Part shown: piece after piece, positions 39,567 to 51,204 of the stretch
How positions within the stretch are numbered: the first letter of the stretch is position 1
Layout of the letters: every line of letters starts with the position of its first letter
NCBI GenBank assembly: GCA_903885165.1
Contig: CAISHO010000010.1
Location: 1-64,000 of the forward strand
Reading direction: 5' to 3'
DNA length: 64,000 bases
DNA from: an uncultured Nitrosomonadales bacterium
GTDB lineage: Bacteria > Pseudomonadota > Gammaproteobacteria > Burkholderiales > Gallionellaceae
Position numbers and translations under genes: made by a program
Notes under the pieces: model-generated
What the model was told of the DNA's origin: nothing
The model's input: only the letters and a program-made list of their open reading frames with translations
Databases searched by the model: none

Positions 39567-40682
39567 ATGCAAATCGAACAAATGAGTTGGGCAGCAAATT
39601 CAGGTTGGACGTCTAAACCAGATTTTGCGGCAGAGGCTGATCTGGTGCTGGTGTTTGCAGACAACGCCTATTTTCAGACGGAAGCGTGTTATACCCAATT
39701 GCAGGCATTATTTCCGAAGGCGCATATCGTCGGGTGTACCTCTTCAGGTAATGTGAAGGGCGTGGAAATTAGCGATGTGAATATGGTGGCGACGGTTGTT
39801 AAGCTGGAACGTTCCAAAATCCGTTTAGCTTCGGTTGATATGCAAGCCGGTGAGGACATGATACAACTGGGGCTGCGTCTGATGAATCAACTGACGGATG
39901 CCGATTTGCGCCATGCGTTTATTTTGTCTGATGGTTTGCAAGTCAATGGCAGTAAGCTTGCCATGGGGCTGAACCAGAGTGGCGTGCCGATTACCGGTGG
40001 GCTCGCCGGAGATGGACCGCGTTTCGGAAAAACCTGGGTGATGGCTGATGCGCCTGCCAGATCGGGCCGTATCGCGGCATTGGGATTTTACGGAGCTGTG
40101 AGTATCAAGAGCGGGTGCTTTGCCGGGTGGGAAGAGTTTGGCGCTGAGCGTCGTGTGACCCGATCGGCGGGTAATATCGTCTATGAAATTGACGGTGAGC
40201 CGGCGCTGGGGTTGTATAAACGCTATCTGGGAGAACAGGCCGCTCAGTTGCCTGCCAGTGGATTGCGTTTTCCGCTAAGTATTCAGGCCACTAAAGCCGA
40301 TTTGGCACTGATCCGTACCCTGTTGGCGGTCGACGAAGAGGTGGGTAGCCTGACTTTTGCTGGAGATGTGCCTCAAGGGTATTTGTGTAAGCTGATGAGA
40401 ACGAATCTGGATAGTTTGATCGATAGCGCAGGTCTGGCGGCAAGTGCTGCGCAACCTGCCGATCAGGATGGCACGGGCTTATGCCTGGTTGTTAGTTGCG
40501 TCGGTCGACGTATGGTGATGGGTCAGTTGACGGAAGAAGAGTTGGAGATCGTTCAGGATAAACTGGGTGATGCAACGACGATCGCTGGATTCTACTCCTA
40601 TGGCGAGTTGGCTCCCTTTAGCGATGTCATGCAGTGTCAGCTGCACAATCAAACCATGACACTGACTACGCTCTATGAATAG
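39567..40682 (+). CDS. FIST N/C domain sensory protein
   Basis: [22 protein letters not shown]-like [13 protein letters not shown]-terminal [14 protein letters not shown]. Confidence 0.88.
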   Translation: MQIEQMSWAANSGWTSKPDFAAEADLVLVFADNAYFQTEACYTQLQALFPKAHIVGCTSSGNVKGVEISDVNMVATVVKLERSKIRLASVDMQAGEDMIQLGLRLMNQLTDADLRHAFILSDGLQVNGSKLAMGLNQSGVPITGGLAGDGPRFGKTWVMADAPARSGRIAALGFYGAVSIKSGCFAGWEEFGAERRVTRSAGNIVYEIDGEPALGLYKRYLGEQAAQLPASGLRFPLSIQATKADLALIRTLLAVDEEVGSLTFAGDVPQGYLCKLMRTNLDSLIDSAGLAASAAQPADQDGTGLCLVVSCVGRRMVMGQLTEEELEIVQDKLGDATTIAGFYSYGELAPFSDVMQCQLHNQTMTLTTLYE

Positions 40683-43600
40683 GCGGCTTATGCATCGTTT
40701 GCTCGAACGTCAGTTACGGCGGCAACTGGGACGTGATTTTGTGCCGGATGCGGCGATGCAGTCGTTCCTGGATATCGTCGATGACTATTATCACGAAGTA
40801 GATAAAGAGCAGCGACTGCTACAAAATGCTCTGCTGACGAATGCCGCCGAGCTCAATGCGGTAAATGTGCGCATGCGTGTGCAGAACGCGGAAATGACGC
40901 ACACGCTGCTCAATACCCTGAGCGATGGGGTGTATGCCACTGACTTGCTCGGCCGGTTGACATTCATGAACGCAGCGGCCGAGAAAAAGCTGGGCTGGCA
41001 GGAGCATGAGTTAATGGGGCTGCCGGTACACGAACAGGTGCAATGCCGGTTCGCGGATGGTGAGCCGTTATCGGTGGAAAACTACCCGCATATGAAAGTG
41101 ATCACCAACGGGGAGCCGGTGCAGGACAACGGAATTTTCGTCGATCGGGGTGGGCTGCGCATTCCGGTTGAATACCGCTCCAGTCCCGTTATACAGGAAG
41201 GTAAAATCAGCGGTGCATTGGTGTCATTTCAGGACACCAGTTTGCGTCTGGATGCCGCCAATAAGCTGCGTCTGGCCAACGAGCGGCAGAAAAAAATGCT
41301 CGGCGAGTTGGAGTTCCAGCAAAGGGCGCTGGATGAGCATGCAATTGTCAGCGTGGCCGACAGTCGTGGACTTATCCTCTATGCCAACAACAGATTCAGC
41401 GAGAGCAGTCAATACACGACAGAAGAATTGACCGGGCGCGATCATCGTTTGCTCAATTCCGGATATCACCCCAAGGTGTTTTTCACGAATATGTGGAAAA
41501 CAATCATGGCGGGCCAGGTGTGGCATGGCGAAATCAGGAATCGTCGCAAGGACGGAACCTACTACTGGGTCGAGTCGACCATCGTGCCCTTTATGGATGC
41601 GGAAGGGAAACCTGAACGCTATATTTCCGTGCGTACCGATATCACGGTGCGTAAGGAGATGGAAGAGCAGTTGGTCGAGCAGCGTGCGTTCTATGAGCGC
41701 ATCAGCGAGACGATGGGGGAAGGCTTGTATGTGCAAGACGCGGCGGGGCATTGCATTTATCTGAACTCGGAAGCGGAACACTTGTTGGGCTGGACGCGGG
41801 AAGAGTTTATCGGTCGTCAGGTACACAACACCATCCACACCTATACTGCTGAGGGCGCGGCATTGTCGGCAGAGGATTGTCCGATTATGCTCGCGGTAAA
41901 GAAGAACGGGGATTGGAGTGGTGACGATCAGATGTTCGTGCGTCGTGATGGCACCTCCTTTCCGGTTGAAGCGACTTCCCGTGCGATTGCCCGCAATGGA
42001 GAAAATGACGGTTCCGTCGTGGCGTTTTCGGATATTTCCGAGCGCAAGAAAAATGAATTATTTATCAGGCTGGCGCAAGAACGTCTCAATCTGGCGCTGG
42101 AAGGATCGGGTCTTGCGTTGTGGGATTGGGACGTCGCGCATGATCATATTTATATGAGTGACAGGTGGTCGTTGATGATGGGTGGCGTGCAGCAGGATGT
42201 GGTGCTGAGCAGTTCGCAACTGTACGGCATGGTGCATCCGGATGAGCGTCAGGGTATCGAGGATGAATTAATTGCCGTGCTCAAAGGGCAGGAAGAGTTT
42301 TATTCGGTTGAGTTTCGTGTGCGTCATCATGACGGACGCTGGGTGTGGGTGCACACTCACGGCAAGGTGGTGGATCGTGATGCGGCAGGCCACGTGACGC
42401 GGATGACCGGGACCAACGCGGATATCACCGAGCGGCGCGAGGCGGATGAGACCTTGCGATGGGCGAAGGAGACCGCAGAAGCGGCCAGTCGTGCGAAAGG
42501 CGATTTTCTGGCCAACATGAGTCATGAAATACGCACCCCGATGAACGGGATCATCGGCATGACCGAGTTGGCGCTGGATACCGAACTCAGTCATGAGCAG
42601 CGCGAGTATCTGAATATGGTGCAATCCTCGGCCAGTGTTCTGCTCACCATACTCAACGATATTCTGGATTTTTCCAAGATTGAATCCGGCAAGATGGACA
42701 TCGAGTATATTGAGTTCTCACTCGAGCACATGTTGCGGGAGACGATGAAATCGCTGGCTGTGCGCGCGCACCAGAAACAGCTGGAATTGTTGCTGCATGT
42801 GGCGCCCGATGTGCCTGACCGTTTGTTGGGTGATCCCGGGCGTTTGCGTCAGGTAATCGTTAATCTGGTCGGTAATGCGATTAAATTCACCGCGACGGGT
42901 GAGATTGAAGTCGAGGTGTTGCGCATGGCGGGGGCTACGCCCGGATGTGCCCGTTTGCAGTTCTCGGTTAGGGATACCGGCATAGGGATACCGGCTGATA
43001 AATTTAAGACGATTTTTGAGTCATTCTCACAAGCCGACACCTCGACCACGAGGCGCTATGGAGGTACCGGCTTAGGATTGACGATCTCGGCGCAGTTGGT
43101 TCAACTGATGGGGGGGCAAATTGTCCTCGAGAGCAAATTGGGGAAGGGGAGTAATTTTTGCTTTACGGTGGAAATGGCGATGCTCTCGGATAGTCCTTTG
43201 GCCGATTACCAGCAGACAGGGCGCGTCGCCGGTATGACGGTACTGATTGCCGATGATAATGCGACCAATCGCCATCTTTTGCAGGAAATGCTGGGTAACT
43301 GGAAGATGTTGCCCACCGTCACCAGCAGTGCTCAGGAAGCGCTAGAAGAACTGATCCGAGCCTCGGAGGCGGGATCCCCTTACGGGTTTGTCTTGTTGGA
43401 TTGGAAGATGCCGGACATGGATGGTTTTCAACTAATAGAACGGATACGTCAGCATCCGGAGTATCTCGTCAAAACCATGATGATGCTCACCTCGGAAGGT
43501 CAGCGCGGACATGCGGCACGCTGCCGTGAATTGGGTGTGTCCGCCTATTTGATGAAACCGATTGCACAGTCCGAGTTGTTCGATGCGATGATGACGGCGA

Positions 43601-44394
43601 TGGGCGACTCGCAACATCTGGCGCCGCTGACCACCAGGCATTCGCTAAAGGAAATGCGTCGCAGCTTGAATTTGTTATTGGCAGAAGACAATGCGGTGAA
43701 CCAGACACTGGCCACACGTTTGCTGGAAAAACTGGGGCACAAGGTTACGGTGGCCAATAATGGTATTGAAGCCGTCGAACACTGGCAGAACGGTCAGTTC
43801 GACGCTATTTTGATGGATGTCGATATGCCGCTGATGAACGGCTATCAGGCAACCCGAAAAATACGCGAACTGGAGGCCGGCACGGCGTCGCATGTGCATA
43901 TCGTGGCGATAACGGCGCATGCGATGCAGGGTGCGCGCGAAGAAAGTCTGTCGCACGGTATGGATGGTTATCTGACTAAGCCGATCGATACGGAAGCATT
44001 ATGGCATGAACTGGACAGTTTGGCTCAGCGTGCCGAAGTGGAAAGTCCTCAGCGTCAGTCGCAGCAGCTTGTTGCCGATTTTGATCAGGCCAGACGAATG
44101 ATGGGGGACGATAAAGAGTTGTTCGGTGAGATCGCGGCGCTATTTCTGGTTGATGCGCCACCCTATCTGCAGTCTATCCACGATGGTCTGTTGCAGGGTG
44201 ATGCTGCTAAAGTGCAGCATAGCGCGCATACGTTGAAAGGCATGGCGGGCATATTCTCAGCTGAACGCACTTTGCACGCGGCTGGGCGTGTAGAGCAAGC
44301 GGCAGGACAGCCGGAGTGCGAGTCTGCGGTGGCTGAACTGGAGATTGCGTTGTCTGAGTTAAGCGATGCGATTAAAAAATATCAATGGAAATAG
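40675..44394 (+). CDS. Hybrid sensor histidine kinase (multiple PAS, HisKA, HATPase, two REC, HPt)
   Basis: [39 protein letters not shown] and [14 protein letters not shown] sites; [10 protein letters not shown] HPt. Confidence 0.95.
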   Translation: MNRRLMHRLLERQLRRQLGRDFVPDAAMQSFLDIVDDYYHEVDKEQRLLQNALLTNAAELNAVNVRMRVQNAEMTHTLLNTLSDGVYATDLLGRLTFMNAAAEKKLGWQEHELMGLPVHEQVQCRFADGEPLSVENYPHMKVITNGEPVQDNGIFVDRGGLRIPVEYRSSPVIQEGKISGALVSFQDTSLRLDAANKLRLANERQKKMLGELEFQQRALDEHAIVSVADSRGLILYANNRFSESSQYTTEELTGRDHRLLNSGYHPKVFFTNMWKTIMAGQVWHGEIRNRRKDGTYYWVESTIVPFMDAEGKPERYISVRTDITVRKEMEEQLVEQRAFYERISETMGEGLYVQDAAGHCIYLNSEAEHLLGWTREEFIGRQVHNTIHTYTAEGAALSAEDCPIMLAVKKNGDWSGDDQMFVRRDGTSFPVEATSRAIARNGENDGSVVAFSDISERKKNELFIRLAQERLNLALEGSGLALWDWDVAHDHIYMSDRWSLMMGGVQQDVVLSSSQLYGMVHPDERQGIEDELIAVLKGQEEFYSVEFRVRHHDGRWVWVHTHGKVVDRDAAGHVTRMTGTNADITERREADETLRWAKETAEAASRAKGDFLANMSHEIRTPMNGIIGMTELALDTELSHEQREYLNMVQSSASVLLTILNDILDFSKIESGKMDIEYIEFSLEHMLRETMKSLAVRAHQKQLELLLHVAPDVPDRLLGDPGRLRQVIVNLVGNAIKFTATGEIEVEVLRMAGATPGCARLQFSVRDTGIGIPADKFKTIFESFSQADTSTTRRYGGTGLGLTISAQLVQLMGGQIVLESKLGKGSNFCFTVEMAMLSDSPLADYQQTGRVAGMTVLIADDNATNRHLLQEMLGNWKMLPTVTSSAQEALEELIRASEAGSPYGFVLLDWKMPDMDGFQLIERIRQHPEYLVKTMMMLTSEGQRGHAARCRELGVSAYLMKPIAQSELFDAMMTAMGDSQHLAPLTTRHSLKEMRRSLNLLLAEDNAVNQTLATRLLEKLGHKVTVANNGIEAVEHWQNGQFDAILMDVDMPLMNGYQATRKIRELEAGTASHVHIVAITAHAMQGAREESLSHGMDGYLTKPIDTEALWHELDSLAQRAEVESPQRQSQQLVADFDQARRMMGDDKELFGEIAALFLVDAPPYLQSIHDGLLQGDAAKVQHSAHTLKGMAGIFSAERTLHAAGRVEQAAGQPECESAVAELEIALSELSDAIKKYQWK

Positions 44395-44407
44395 ATCGAA
44401 AATCAAT

Positions 44408-45274
44408 ATGATAGAAAATATAATCGACGCGCCCTTAAAAAAAAATAACCGGACCATTATTTTTATTTCGGACGGGACAGGGATTACGGCTGAAACGCTG
44501 GGGAATGGTCTGCTCTCGCAATTTCGTGATATCAACTTTCGTTATGTGCGCTTCCCGTTTACAGATAGCCCGGAAAAAGTCGAGGTTTGCTTAAAACGGA
44601 TAGATGAAGTAGGACGGCAGGAGGGGGTGCGCCCTCTGGTTATCATGACCATGATGAATATGCAGATCAGCGCCTTGTTGCGTCAGGCCGATGCGCTGTT
44701 TCTGGACTTGTTCGAGGCATTCATTGCGCCGCTGGAGCAGGAGTTGGGGCAGCGATCAACGCATAGTGTGGGCTTGAGTCATGGTCAGGATAATCGCGAA
44801 TACGCGAAACGGATCGCGGCGATGAATTTCGCGTTGGCGCACGACGATGGTGTTTCTGACATGGATTTGAAAAATGCCGACGTGATTCTGGTGGGCGTGT
44901 CTCGCAGCGGTAAGACGCCCACCAGTCTTTATCTGTCTCTGCAGTTTGGTCTCAAAGCTGCCAATTACCCGCTGATTCCGGAAGATTTTGATCGTGGACA
45001 TTTGCCTGATACCTTGATGCCCTTTAGTGATAAGCTGTTCGGATTGACTATCGCGCCGGAACAATTGCACCGGATACGTGAAGAACGCCGCCCCAACAGC
45101 AATTATGCCTCGCTGAGTAATTGCCGTCGCGAAGTGGCCGCTGCGGAGAGCATGATGCGCCGTGCGGGGATTGCCTGGCTGGATATGACTTCTCGTTCGA
45201 TCGAGGAAATTGCCGTTCATCTGGTCCAAGCGATCAACAAGAAGCATGAATCGGTTGAGTATGGGCGGAATTGA
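44408..45274 (+). CDS. ppsR: Phosphoenolpyruvate synthase regulatory protein (kinase/pyrophosphorylase)
   Basis: FISDGTGITAETLG; ADVILVGVSRSGKTPTSLYLS. Confidence 0.95.
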   Translation: MIENIIDAPLKKNNRTIIFISDGTGITAETLGNGLLSQFRDINFRYVRFPFTDSPEKVEVCLKRIDEVGRQEGVRPLVIMTMMNMQISALLRQADALFLDLFEAFIAPLEQELGQRSTHSVGLSHGQDNREYAKRIAAMNFALAHDDGVSDMDLKNADVILVGVSRSGKTPTSLYLSLQFGLKAANYPLIPEDFDRGHLPDTLMPFSDKLFGLTIAPEQLHRIREERRPNSNYASLSNCRREVAAAESMMRRAGIAWLDMTSRSIEEIAVHLVQAINKKHESVEYGRN

Positions 45275-45450
45275 TTGCTGCAGCTGCGCGCTAGGATGAG
45301 GTTGTCTGCATTTTTCAGCGCGCGGTTGATATGATCTGTATTAATAAATAAAAAAATTACTATAAATCTTTCTGCGTCATTGCAGATAATTCGGTAAGAT
45401 TGCGATTGCGCGCAAATCTGGTGCGAGTTTCGTTAAGGTGATTATCCATT

Positions 45451-46617
45451 ATGAAAATTCATGAGTATCAAGGTAAAGAAATACTGAGACAGTTCGGGGT
45501 AGCGACGCCGCTCGGAGTGGCATGCTTTAGTGTTGATGAGGCTGTTTCGGCCGCAGAGGGTTTGGGCGGTTCGGTTTGGGTCGTAAAGGCGCAAATACAT
45601 GCCGGTGGACGAGGTAAGGGCGGTGGAGTTAAGGTTGCGAAGTCGCTAGAAGAAGTGCGCGCTGCGGCAAGCCAGATACTCGGCATGCACTTAGTCACCC
45701 ATCAAACCGGACCTGAAGGTCAGGTGGTGCGACGCTTACTTGTTGAAGAAGGCGCGCAGATTGCCCGCGAGTTTTACTTGGGGATGGTGGTCGACCGCGA
45801 CTCTCAGCGCGTGGCTTTGCTCGCCAGCAGTGAAGGCGGGATGGAAGTCGAAGAGGTTGCCAAAAATACCCCTGAAAAAATCCACACACTGCGCATTGAC
45901 CCTGCGGCAGGTTTAGGTTTTGATGAGTCAGCCGAGGTGTTGCGCAAGATCGGAATTCCTGAGGCATCCGTTGCCGGGGCTGTGACGGTTTTACAGGGTT
46001 TATATCGCGCCTTCGTCGAGAAGGAAGCGATGCTCGCTGAAATCAATCCGCTGGTGTTAACTGCCGATGGTCGTGTGATTGCGCTTGATGCGAAGTTTAA
46101 CTTCGACAGCAATGCGCTGTACCGTCACCCTGAAATCGTCGCTTACCGCGATCTCGATGAAGAAGATCCTGCTGAAATTGAAGCGTCCAAATTTGATTTG
46201 AGCTATATCTCGCTGGACGGTGATATCGCCTGTCTGGTCAACGGCGCAGGGCTTGCGATGGCAACCATGGATATCATCAAGTTGTATGGTGGCAATCCGG
46301 CGAATTTCCTGGATGTGGGCGGTGGTGCTACGCGTGAAAAAGTCACCGAAGCCTTCAAACTGATGCTGAAAAATCCGGATCTTAAAGCGATTCTGGTTAA
46401 TATCTTTGGTGGCATCATGAAGTGCGACGTGATTGCAGAGGGAATTGTGGATGCCGTGCGTGAGGTTCAGTTGACCGTGCCTTTGGTGGTGCGACTGGAA
46501 GGAACCAACGTGGAGTTGGGCAAAAAAATTCTTGCGGATTCCGGGTTGCCGATTATTTCAGGCAACGATATGGCGGATGCCGCTCAAAAAGTTGTCGCTG
46601 CTGCAAGGGGTGCATAA
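45451..46617 (+). CDS. sucC: Succinyl-CoA ligase beta subunit
   Basis: [35 protein letters not shown]. Confidence 0.97.
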   Translation: MKIHEYQGKEILRQFGVATPLGVACFSVDEAVSAAEGLGGSVWVVKAQIHAGGRGKGGGVKVAKSLEEVRAAASQILGMHLVTHQTGPEGQVVRRLLVEEGAQIAREFYLGMVVDRDSQRVALLASSEGGMEVEEVAKNTPEKIHTLRIDPAAGLGFDESAEVLRKIGIPEASVAGAVTVLQGLYRAFVEKEAMLAEINPLVLTADGRVIALDAKFNFDSNALYRHPEIVAYRDLDEEDPAEIEASKFDLSYISLDGDIACLVNGAGLAMATMDIIKLYGGNPANFLDVGGGATREKVTEAFKLMLKNPDLKAILVNIFGGIMKCDVIAEGIVDAVREVQLTVPLVVRLEGTNVELGKKILADSGLPIISGNDMADAAQKVVAAARGA

Positions 46618-47498
46618 TGTCTATACTTATCGATAAAAATACCAGAGTCATGACTCAGGGCATGACTGGAAAAGTTGGCCAGTTTCACACCTTGGGTTGT
46701 CTGAACTATGCAAATGGCAGAAATTGCTTCGTTGCGGGTGTGACACCCAACAAGGGTGGGCAAAACTTCGAAGGTGTGCCGATCTACGACAGCGTCAAGG
46801 ATGCCAAAGAACAAACTGGCGCGACCGTTTCGGTGATTTATGTGCCTCCCCCTTATGCTGCGGCGGCAATCGATGAAGCGGTCGAGGCAGATATTGATCT
46901 GGTGATTTGCATCACAGAAGGCATCCCTGTTCACGACATGATACGCACCCGTTACAAGATGCAAGGGCGTCGCACGTTGTTAATCGGGCCGAATTGTCCC
47001 GGACTGATTACTCCGGATGAAATCAAGATCGGCATCATGCCCGGGCATATCCACAAGAAGGGTCGTATCGGCGTGGTTTCGCGCTCAGGTACGCTCACAT
47101 ATGAAGCTGTTGGTCAGTTGAGCGCGTTAGGTTACGGTCAGTCCTCCTGCGTGGGTATCGGTGGTGATCCGATCAACGGCATGAAACATGTGGATATTCT
47201 GCGTCTGTTTAACGATGATCCTGACACCGATGCGGTGGTGATGGTGGGTGAAATCGGCGGTAGCGACGAAGAAGCCTGTGCGCGTTGGATCAAAGAAAAC
47301 ATGACAAAACCGGTAGTCGGCTTTATCGCCGGTGTTACAGCGCCTCCTGGAAAACGGATGGGGCATGCGGGGGCGATTATCTCCGGCGGTCAGGGCGGTG
47401 CGGATACCAAACTGGCTGTGATGGAAGAGTGTGGTATACATATCACGCGCAACCCGGCTGAAATGGGACGTGTTATGCAGAAAATACTAAAAGGCTGA
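46617..47498 (+). CDS. sucD: Succinyl-CoA ligase alpha subunit
   Basis: [37 protein letters not shown]. Confidence 0.97.
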   Translation: MSILIDKNTRVMTQGMTGKVGQFHTLGCLNYANGRNCFVAGVTPNKGGQNFEGVPIYDSVKDAKEQTGATVSVIYVPPPYAAAAIDEAVEADIDLVICITEGIPVHDMIRTRYKMQGRRTLLIGPNCPGLITPDEIKIGIMPGHIHKKGRIGVVSRSGTLTYEAVGQLSALGYGQSSCVGIGGDPINGMKHVDILRLFNDDPDTDAVVMVGEIGGSDEEACARWIKENMTKPVVGFIAGVTAPPGKRMGHAGAIISGGQGGADTKLAVMEECGIHITRNPAEMGRVMQKILKG

Positions 47499-47521
47499 GG
47501 CAGGATGAGGTAAAGTGGAAG

Positions 47522-47558
47522 GGAGAAGGGAAACGCTTCAGTTTCCTTTCTCCTTTTT
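47522..47558 (+). terminator. Intrinsic terminator GGAGAAGGGAAAC...GTTTCCTTTCTCC-TTTTT
   Basis: 12/13-bp stem, 6-nt loop, T-run after sucD. Confidence 0.8.
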
Positions 47559-47601
47559 GCCTTCCGCCTTATCCGATTTTGAAAGGAATGTTTTGTTAGA
47601 A

Positions 47602-48333
47602 ATGCTTGTGACCACTCAATTCTGGGTGGATGTATTAAAGATTATTATGATCGACGTGCTGTTGTCGGGTGACAACGCCGTGGTGATCGCTTTAGCTTGT
47701 CGTAATTTGCCTCTTGAACAGCGTAAACAAGGCATACTGTTTGGTATGGCGGGCGCGGTCGTCTTGCGTATCGTGCTGACTTTCTTTGCTGTTAGCCTGT
47801 TGGCGCTGCCGTACCTTAAACTGGTCGGCGCATTTTTACTGATCTGGATCGGCATCAAACTGATCATGCCCGAAGAGGAGCACGATGAGGGAAGTATCAA
47901 GGCGGATGCGCGCTTGTTTGGTGCGGTCAAAACGATCATCGTCGCCGATTTTGTGATGAGTCTGGATAATGTGCTGGGTGTGGCTGCCGCCGCCAAGGGC
48001 AATGTGCCACTGCTGGTGTTCGGTTTGCTGATCAGTATTCCGTTGATAGCCTGGAGCAGTCAGTTGGTGTTGAAATTGATCGATCGTTTCCCCTATATTA
48101 TCTACGGTGGAGGCGCATTGTTAGGTTACGTGGCCGGTGAAATGCTGGTCAGTGAGGTACGATTTGCGCCGTTGCTGGAAACGCAACAAATGCTGCACTG
48201 GTTGATTCCTGCTGCCAGTGCCGTGCTGGTGCTGGTGACCGGTAAATTGCTGGCGTTGAGTCAGGTCGCAGGAGATCGCGCGATCGACCTGCTGGACGCG
48301 TCTGTCATACCTGAAACCAGGACGAAGGAATAA
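47602..48333 (+). CDS. TerC family integral membrane protein
   Basis: IMIDVLLSGDNAVVIALACR; VADFVMSLDNVLGVAAAAKG. Confidence 0.92.
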   Translation: MLVTTQFWVDVLKIIMIDVLLSGDNAVVIALACRNLPLEQRKQGILFGMAGAVVLRIVLTFFAVSLLALPYLKLVGAFLLIWIGIKLIMPEEEHDEGSIKADARLFGAVKTIIVADFVMSLDNVLGVAAAAKGNVPLLVFGLLISIPLIAWSSQLVLKLIDRFPYIIYGGGALLGYVAGEMLVSEVRFAPLLETQQMLHWLIPAASAVLVLVTGKLLALSQVAGDRAIDLLDASVIPETRTKE

Positions 48334-48335
48334 AG

Positions 48336-48761
48336 ATGAAAATACTGATTCCCATCGATGGCTCTGCCGGTTCGCAGCGGGCGGTGAACTATGTCATCAG
48401 TCATCTGGATACGTTTAAAACACCGCCTGCTGTTCTGCTGTTGAATGTACAGTGGAAGGTTGCTACGGCAAATGTAAAATTATTTATTAATCAAGATGTT
48501 ATAAATGATTATTATCGGGAGCAGGGATTGTCTTCGCTACAGTCTGCCCGTGCTGCGTTGGATGAAGCGCAACTCTCCTATCAATATCATGTTAGTGTCG
48601 GTGGGCCCGCTGAAGCTATCACGCAATATGCTCGCGAACAGGCGGTGGATCAGATTGTGATGTGCAGACAAGGTGAGGGCGGTTTGCAGCTATTTTTGCT
48701 CGGCTCCGTGGTCGGAAAAGTGCTGCATTTAGCCGATTGTCCCGTGCTACTGATTAAATAA
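48336..48761 (+). CDS. Universal stress protein (UspA family)
   Basis: MKILIPIDGSAGSQRAV; LLGSVVGKVLHLADCPVLLIK. Confidence 0.93.
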   Translation: MKILIPIDGSAGSQRAVNYVISHLDTFKTPPAVLLLNVQWKVATANVKLFINQDVINDYYREQGLSSLQSARAALDEAQLSYQYHVSVGGPAEAITQYAREQAVDQIVMCRQGEGGLQLFLLGSVVGKVLHLADCPVLLIK

Positions 48762-48771
48762 AGGTTTTCAT

Positions 48772-49599
48772 ATGAAATTGGAGCTGGCGCTGGAAATTGT
48801 TGCTCAGACGAATGCCGGGATGGTGCGCGCGCACAATGAAGATAGTATTGCCTTTGATGCCGCGTGCGGCTTGCTCGTTCTGGCCGATGGCATGGGTGGC
48901 TACAATGCCGGTGAGGTGGCGAGCGATATTGCCGTTAAGGTGATGCTGGAAGCCGTGACCGTTCCATTGAAGAAAAGCACGGCGGTAGCACTGGATCCGG
49001 CATCCGGGGATGAGCTGGCCATCGCCTTGTTAGGGCGCAGTATCCATCAGGCTAATACAGCGATTTTCGAGAAGTCAAGAAGTCATGCGCAATACGCTGG
49101 GATGGGTACCACTATTGTTTCAGCCTTGTTTTATGATAATCGTGTGGTGGTGGGGCACGTAGGGGACTCTCGTCTGTATCGCCTGCGTGGTGAGCAGCTG
49201 GAATTAATTACCCGTGATCACTCCTTGTTGCAGGAGCAGATCGATAGCGGCATGATCAGCGTCGAGAACGCGCGTCACTCGCGGAATAAAAATCTGGTTA
49301 CACGTGCGGTCGGTATTGATGCGGATGTGGTCCCGGAAGTGCGTCTGTACGACGTGGAAGTAGGGGATATTTATCTGCTCTGCTCGGATGGATTGAACGA
49401 TATGGTGGAGGACGACGATATTCAGTCTGTCCTCTATGCCATGCAGGGGAATTTGCCGCTGGCCGCTGAGCAGTTGATTCAAACAGCCAATGACAACGGT
49501 GGTCGGGACAATGTTTCAGTGATGTTGGTCAAAGTGAAGCAAGATTTTGCTCAGCCGCGCAGCTGGTTGTTAAGGCTGCTCGATTTGTTCAAAAAATAA
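48772..49599 (+). CDS. PP2C-type Ser/Thr protein phosphatase (Stp1-like)
   Basis: VRAHNEDSIAF; LADGMGGYNAGEVAS; VGHVGDSRLYRLR; CSDGLNDMVEDDDI; GGRDNVSVMLVK. Confidence 0.95.
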   Translation: MKLELALEIVAQTNAGMVRAHNEDSIAFDAACGLLVLADGMGGYNAGEVASDIAVKVMLEAVTVPLKKSTAVALDPASGDELAIALLGRSIHQANTAIFEKSRSHAQYAGMGTTIVSALFYDNRVVVGHVGDSRLYRLRGEQLELITRDHSLLQEQIDSGMISVENARHSRNKNLVTRAVGIDADVVPEVRLYDVEVGDIYLLCSDGLNDMVEDDDIQSVLYAMQGNLPLAAEQLIQTANDNGGRDNVSVMLVKVKQDFAQPRSWLLRLLDLFKK

Positions 49600-49608
49600 A
49601 GGAGGAGC

Positions 49609-50343
49609 GTGATGACAACAAAATTGATACTCAGCCTGGATGGCGCGGTGATCGGAGAATACCCGCTGAACGCCCCGCGCATCACCATAGGTCGTAAACC
49701 TCACAATGACATCGTGGTCAACAACTTGGCAGTCAGCGGTGAGCACGCTGCGATCGTGACGATAGGGCATGATTCCTTTTTGGAAGATTTAAATAGCACC
49801 AATGGCGTATTGGTCAATGGCGCGCCGGTTAAAAAATACGTGTTGCAACATAATGATGTGATTGAAATCAGTAAATATCGGCTGAAGTATTTGAACGATA
49901 GACCCGTTCAGGCAAGTAGCGATGAGTTTGAAAGAACCATGATTTTACGTGCGCCGCAGCAGACGTATGCCGTGTCTGATAAATCAGGCGATACGGGGCA
50001 GTTTAAGGCTGCGGAAGTCGTTGCGGCGCCAGTTCAGCCTGTTCCACCTGAGCAGGTCAAGTCGTCCGCACCGCCGATTTTGTTAGCGGCCATACAAGTG
50101 TTGAACGGACCGAATGCCGGCCGCGAACTGAATCTGGTAAAAGGGTTAACTACGCTGGGTAAGCCGGGCGTGCAGGTCGCGGTGTTAACCCGTCGTCCAC
50201 AGGGCTTTTTTATCACGCACGTGGAAGGGGCGAACTTCCCGTCCGTCAATGGCCATGTTCTTAGTGGTCAGCCGCACCCGTTGCAGGATCACGACCTCAT
50301 CGAGCTGGCGGGAATCAAGATGGAATTCTATTTGAAAGGTTAA
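49609..50343 (+). CDS. FHA domain protein (second, C-terminal FHA-like region possible)
   Basis: ITIGRKPHNDIVVNNLAVSGEHAAIV...LEDLNSTNGVLVNG. Confidence 0.93.
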   Translation: MMTTKLILSLDGAVIGEYPLNAPRITIGRKPHNDIVVNNLAVSGEHAAIVTIGHDSFLEDLNSTNGVLVNGAPVKKYVLQHNDVIEISKYRLKYLNDRPVQASSDEFERTMILRAPQQTYAVSDKSGDTGQFKAAEVVAAPVQPVPPEQVKSSAPPILLAAIQVLNGPNAGRELNLVKGLTTLGKPGVQVAVLTRRPQGFFITHVEGANFPSVNGHVLSGQPHPLQDHDLIELAGIKMEFYLKG

Positions 50344-50349
50344 TAGGTC

Positions 50350-51114
50350 ATGAAGCTTAGGGTGTTAGGGTGCAGCGGCGGGATAGGAGGTAGTCTGCAC
50401 ACCACGTCTTTTTTACTTGATCGCGACATTTTGATTGATGCGGGGACGGGTGTGGGTGAGCTTAGTCTGGCCGAGTTGAGCGCAATCGATCATGTCTTTA
50501 TCACGCATTCGCATCTGGATCATATTTGCAGTCTCCCCCTGATGCTCGATAGTGCGGCTTGGCAGCGCAAAGTGCCTGTGAAGGTTTATGCGACGGAAGA
50601 AACGCTGGATATCCTTAAGCAGCATATTTTTAACTGGATGATTTGGCCGGATTTTAGTCAAATTCCAGATGCCGAACATCCCGTTATGCGCTATCAGGCG
50701 ATTACGGTGGGTGAGACAGTTGATTTGCAGGGCCGCAGGATTACTGCCGTGCCCGCAAATCACACGGTGCCTGCCGTGGGTTACCATCTCGACAGCGGCG
50801 AGGGCAGTCTGGTGTTTAGTGGTGACACCTATACCAATGACAGTCTATGGGCTGCAGTTAATCGTATCCAGAATTTACGTTACCTGATTATGGAAACAGC
50901 TTTTTCCAATGGCGAAAAGGAAATCGCTTTTCTCTCTAAACACTTGTGCCCCAGTTTGTTGGCCGATGAGTTGGCTAAATTTACGGGGGATGCTGACGTG
51001 TATATCACGCATTTGAAGCCGGATGAGGTGGAATTAATCATGGGTGAAATTGCCAGTTATTCCAGTGATCGTGATATCAAAATGCTACTTAATAATCAAG
51101 TGTTTGAATTTTAA
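50350..51114 (+). CDS. MBL-fold hydrolase, class II cyclic-nucleotide phosphodiesterase-like
   Basis: VFITHSHLDHICSLPLML; LVFSGDTYTNDSLW; ITHLKPDE. Confidence 0.85.
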   Translation: MKLRVLGCSGGIGGSLHTTSFLLDRDILIDAGTGVGELSLAELSAIDHVFITHSHLDHICSLPLMLDSAAWQRKVPVKVYATEETLDILKQHIFNWMIWPDFSQIPDAEHPVMRYQAITVGETVDLQGRRITAVPANHTVPAVGYHLDSGEGSLVFSGDTYTNDSLWAAVNRIQNLRYLIMETAFSNGEKEIAFLSKHLCPSLLADELAKFTGDADVYITHLKPDEVELIMGEIASYSSDRDIKMLLNNQVFEF

Positions 51115-51204
51115 CTGGCAGATGAAGAACAGGACATGGCGTGAAACAGTATTCCGGCGGAAGTCGGATGCCCTCCGTTGTTGCACGGCAAGACAGGAGC
51201 AGGA

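Noticed and set aside
41224-41838. 204-aa minus-strand ORF opposite the hybrid kinase
   Set aside because: Antisense of PAS-domain coding sequence; no independent coding evidence.
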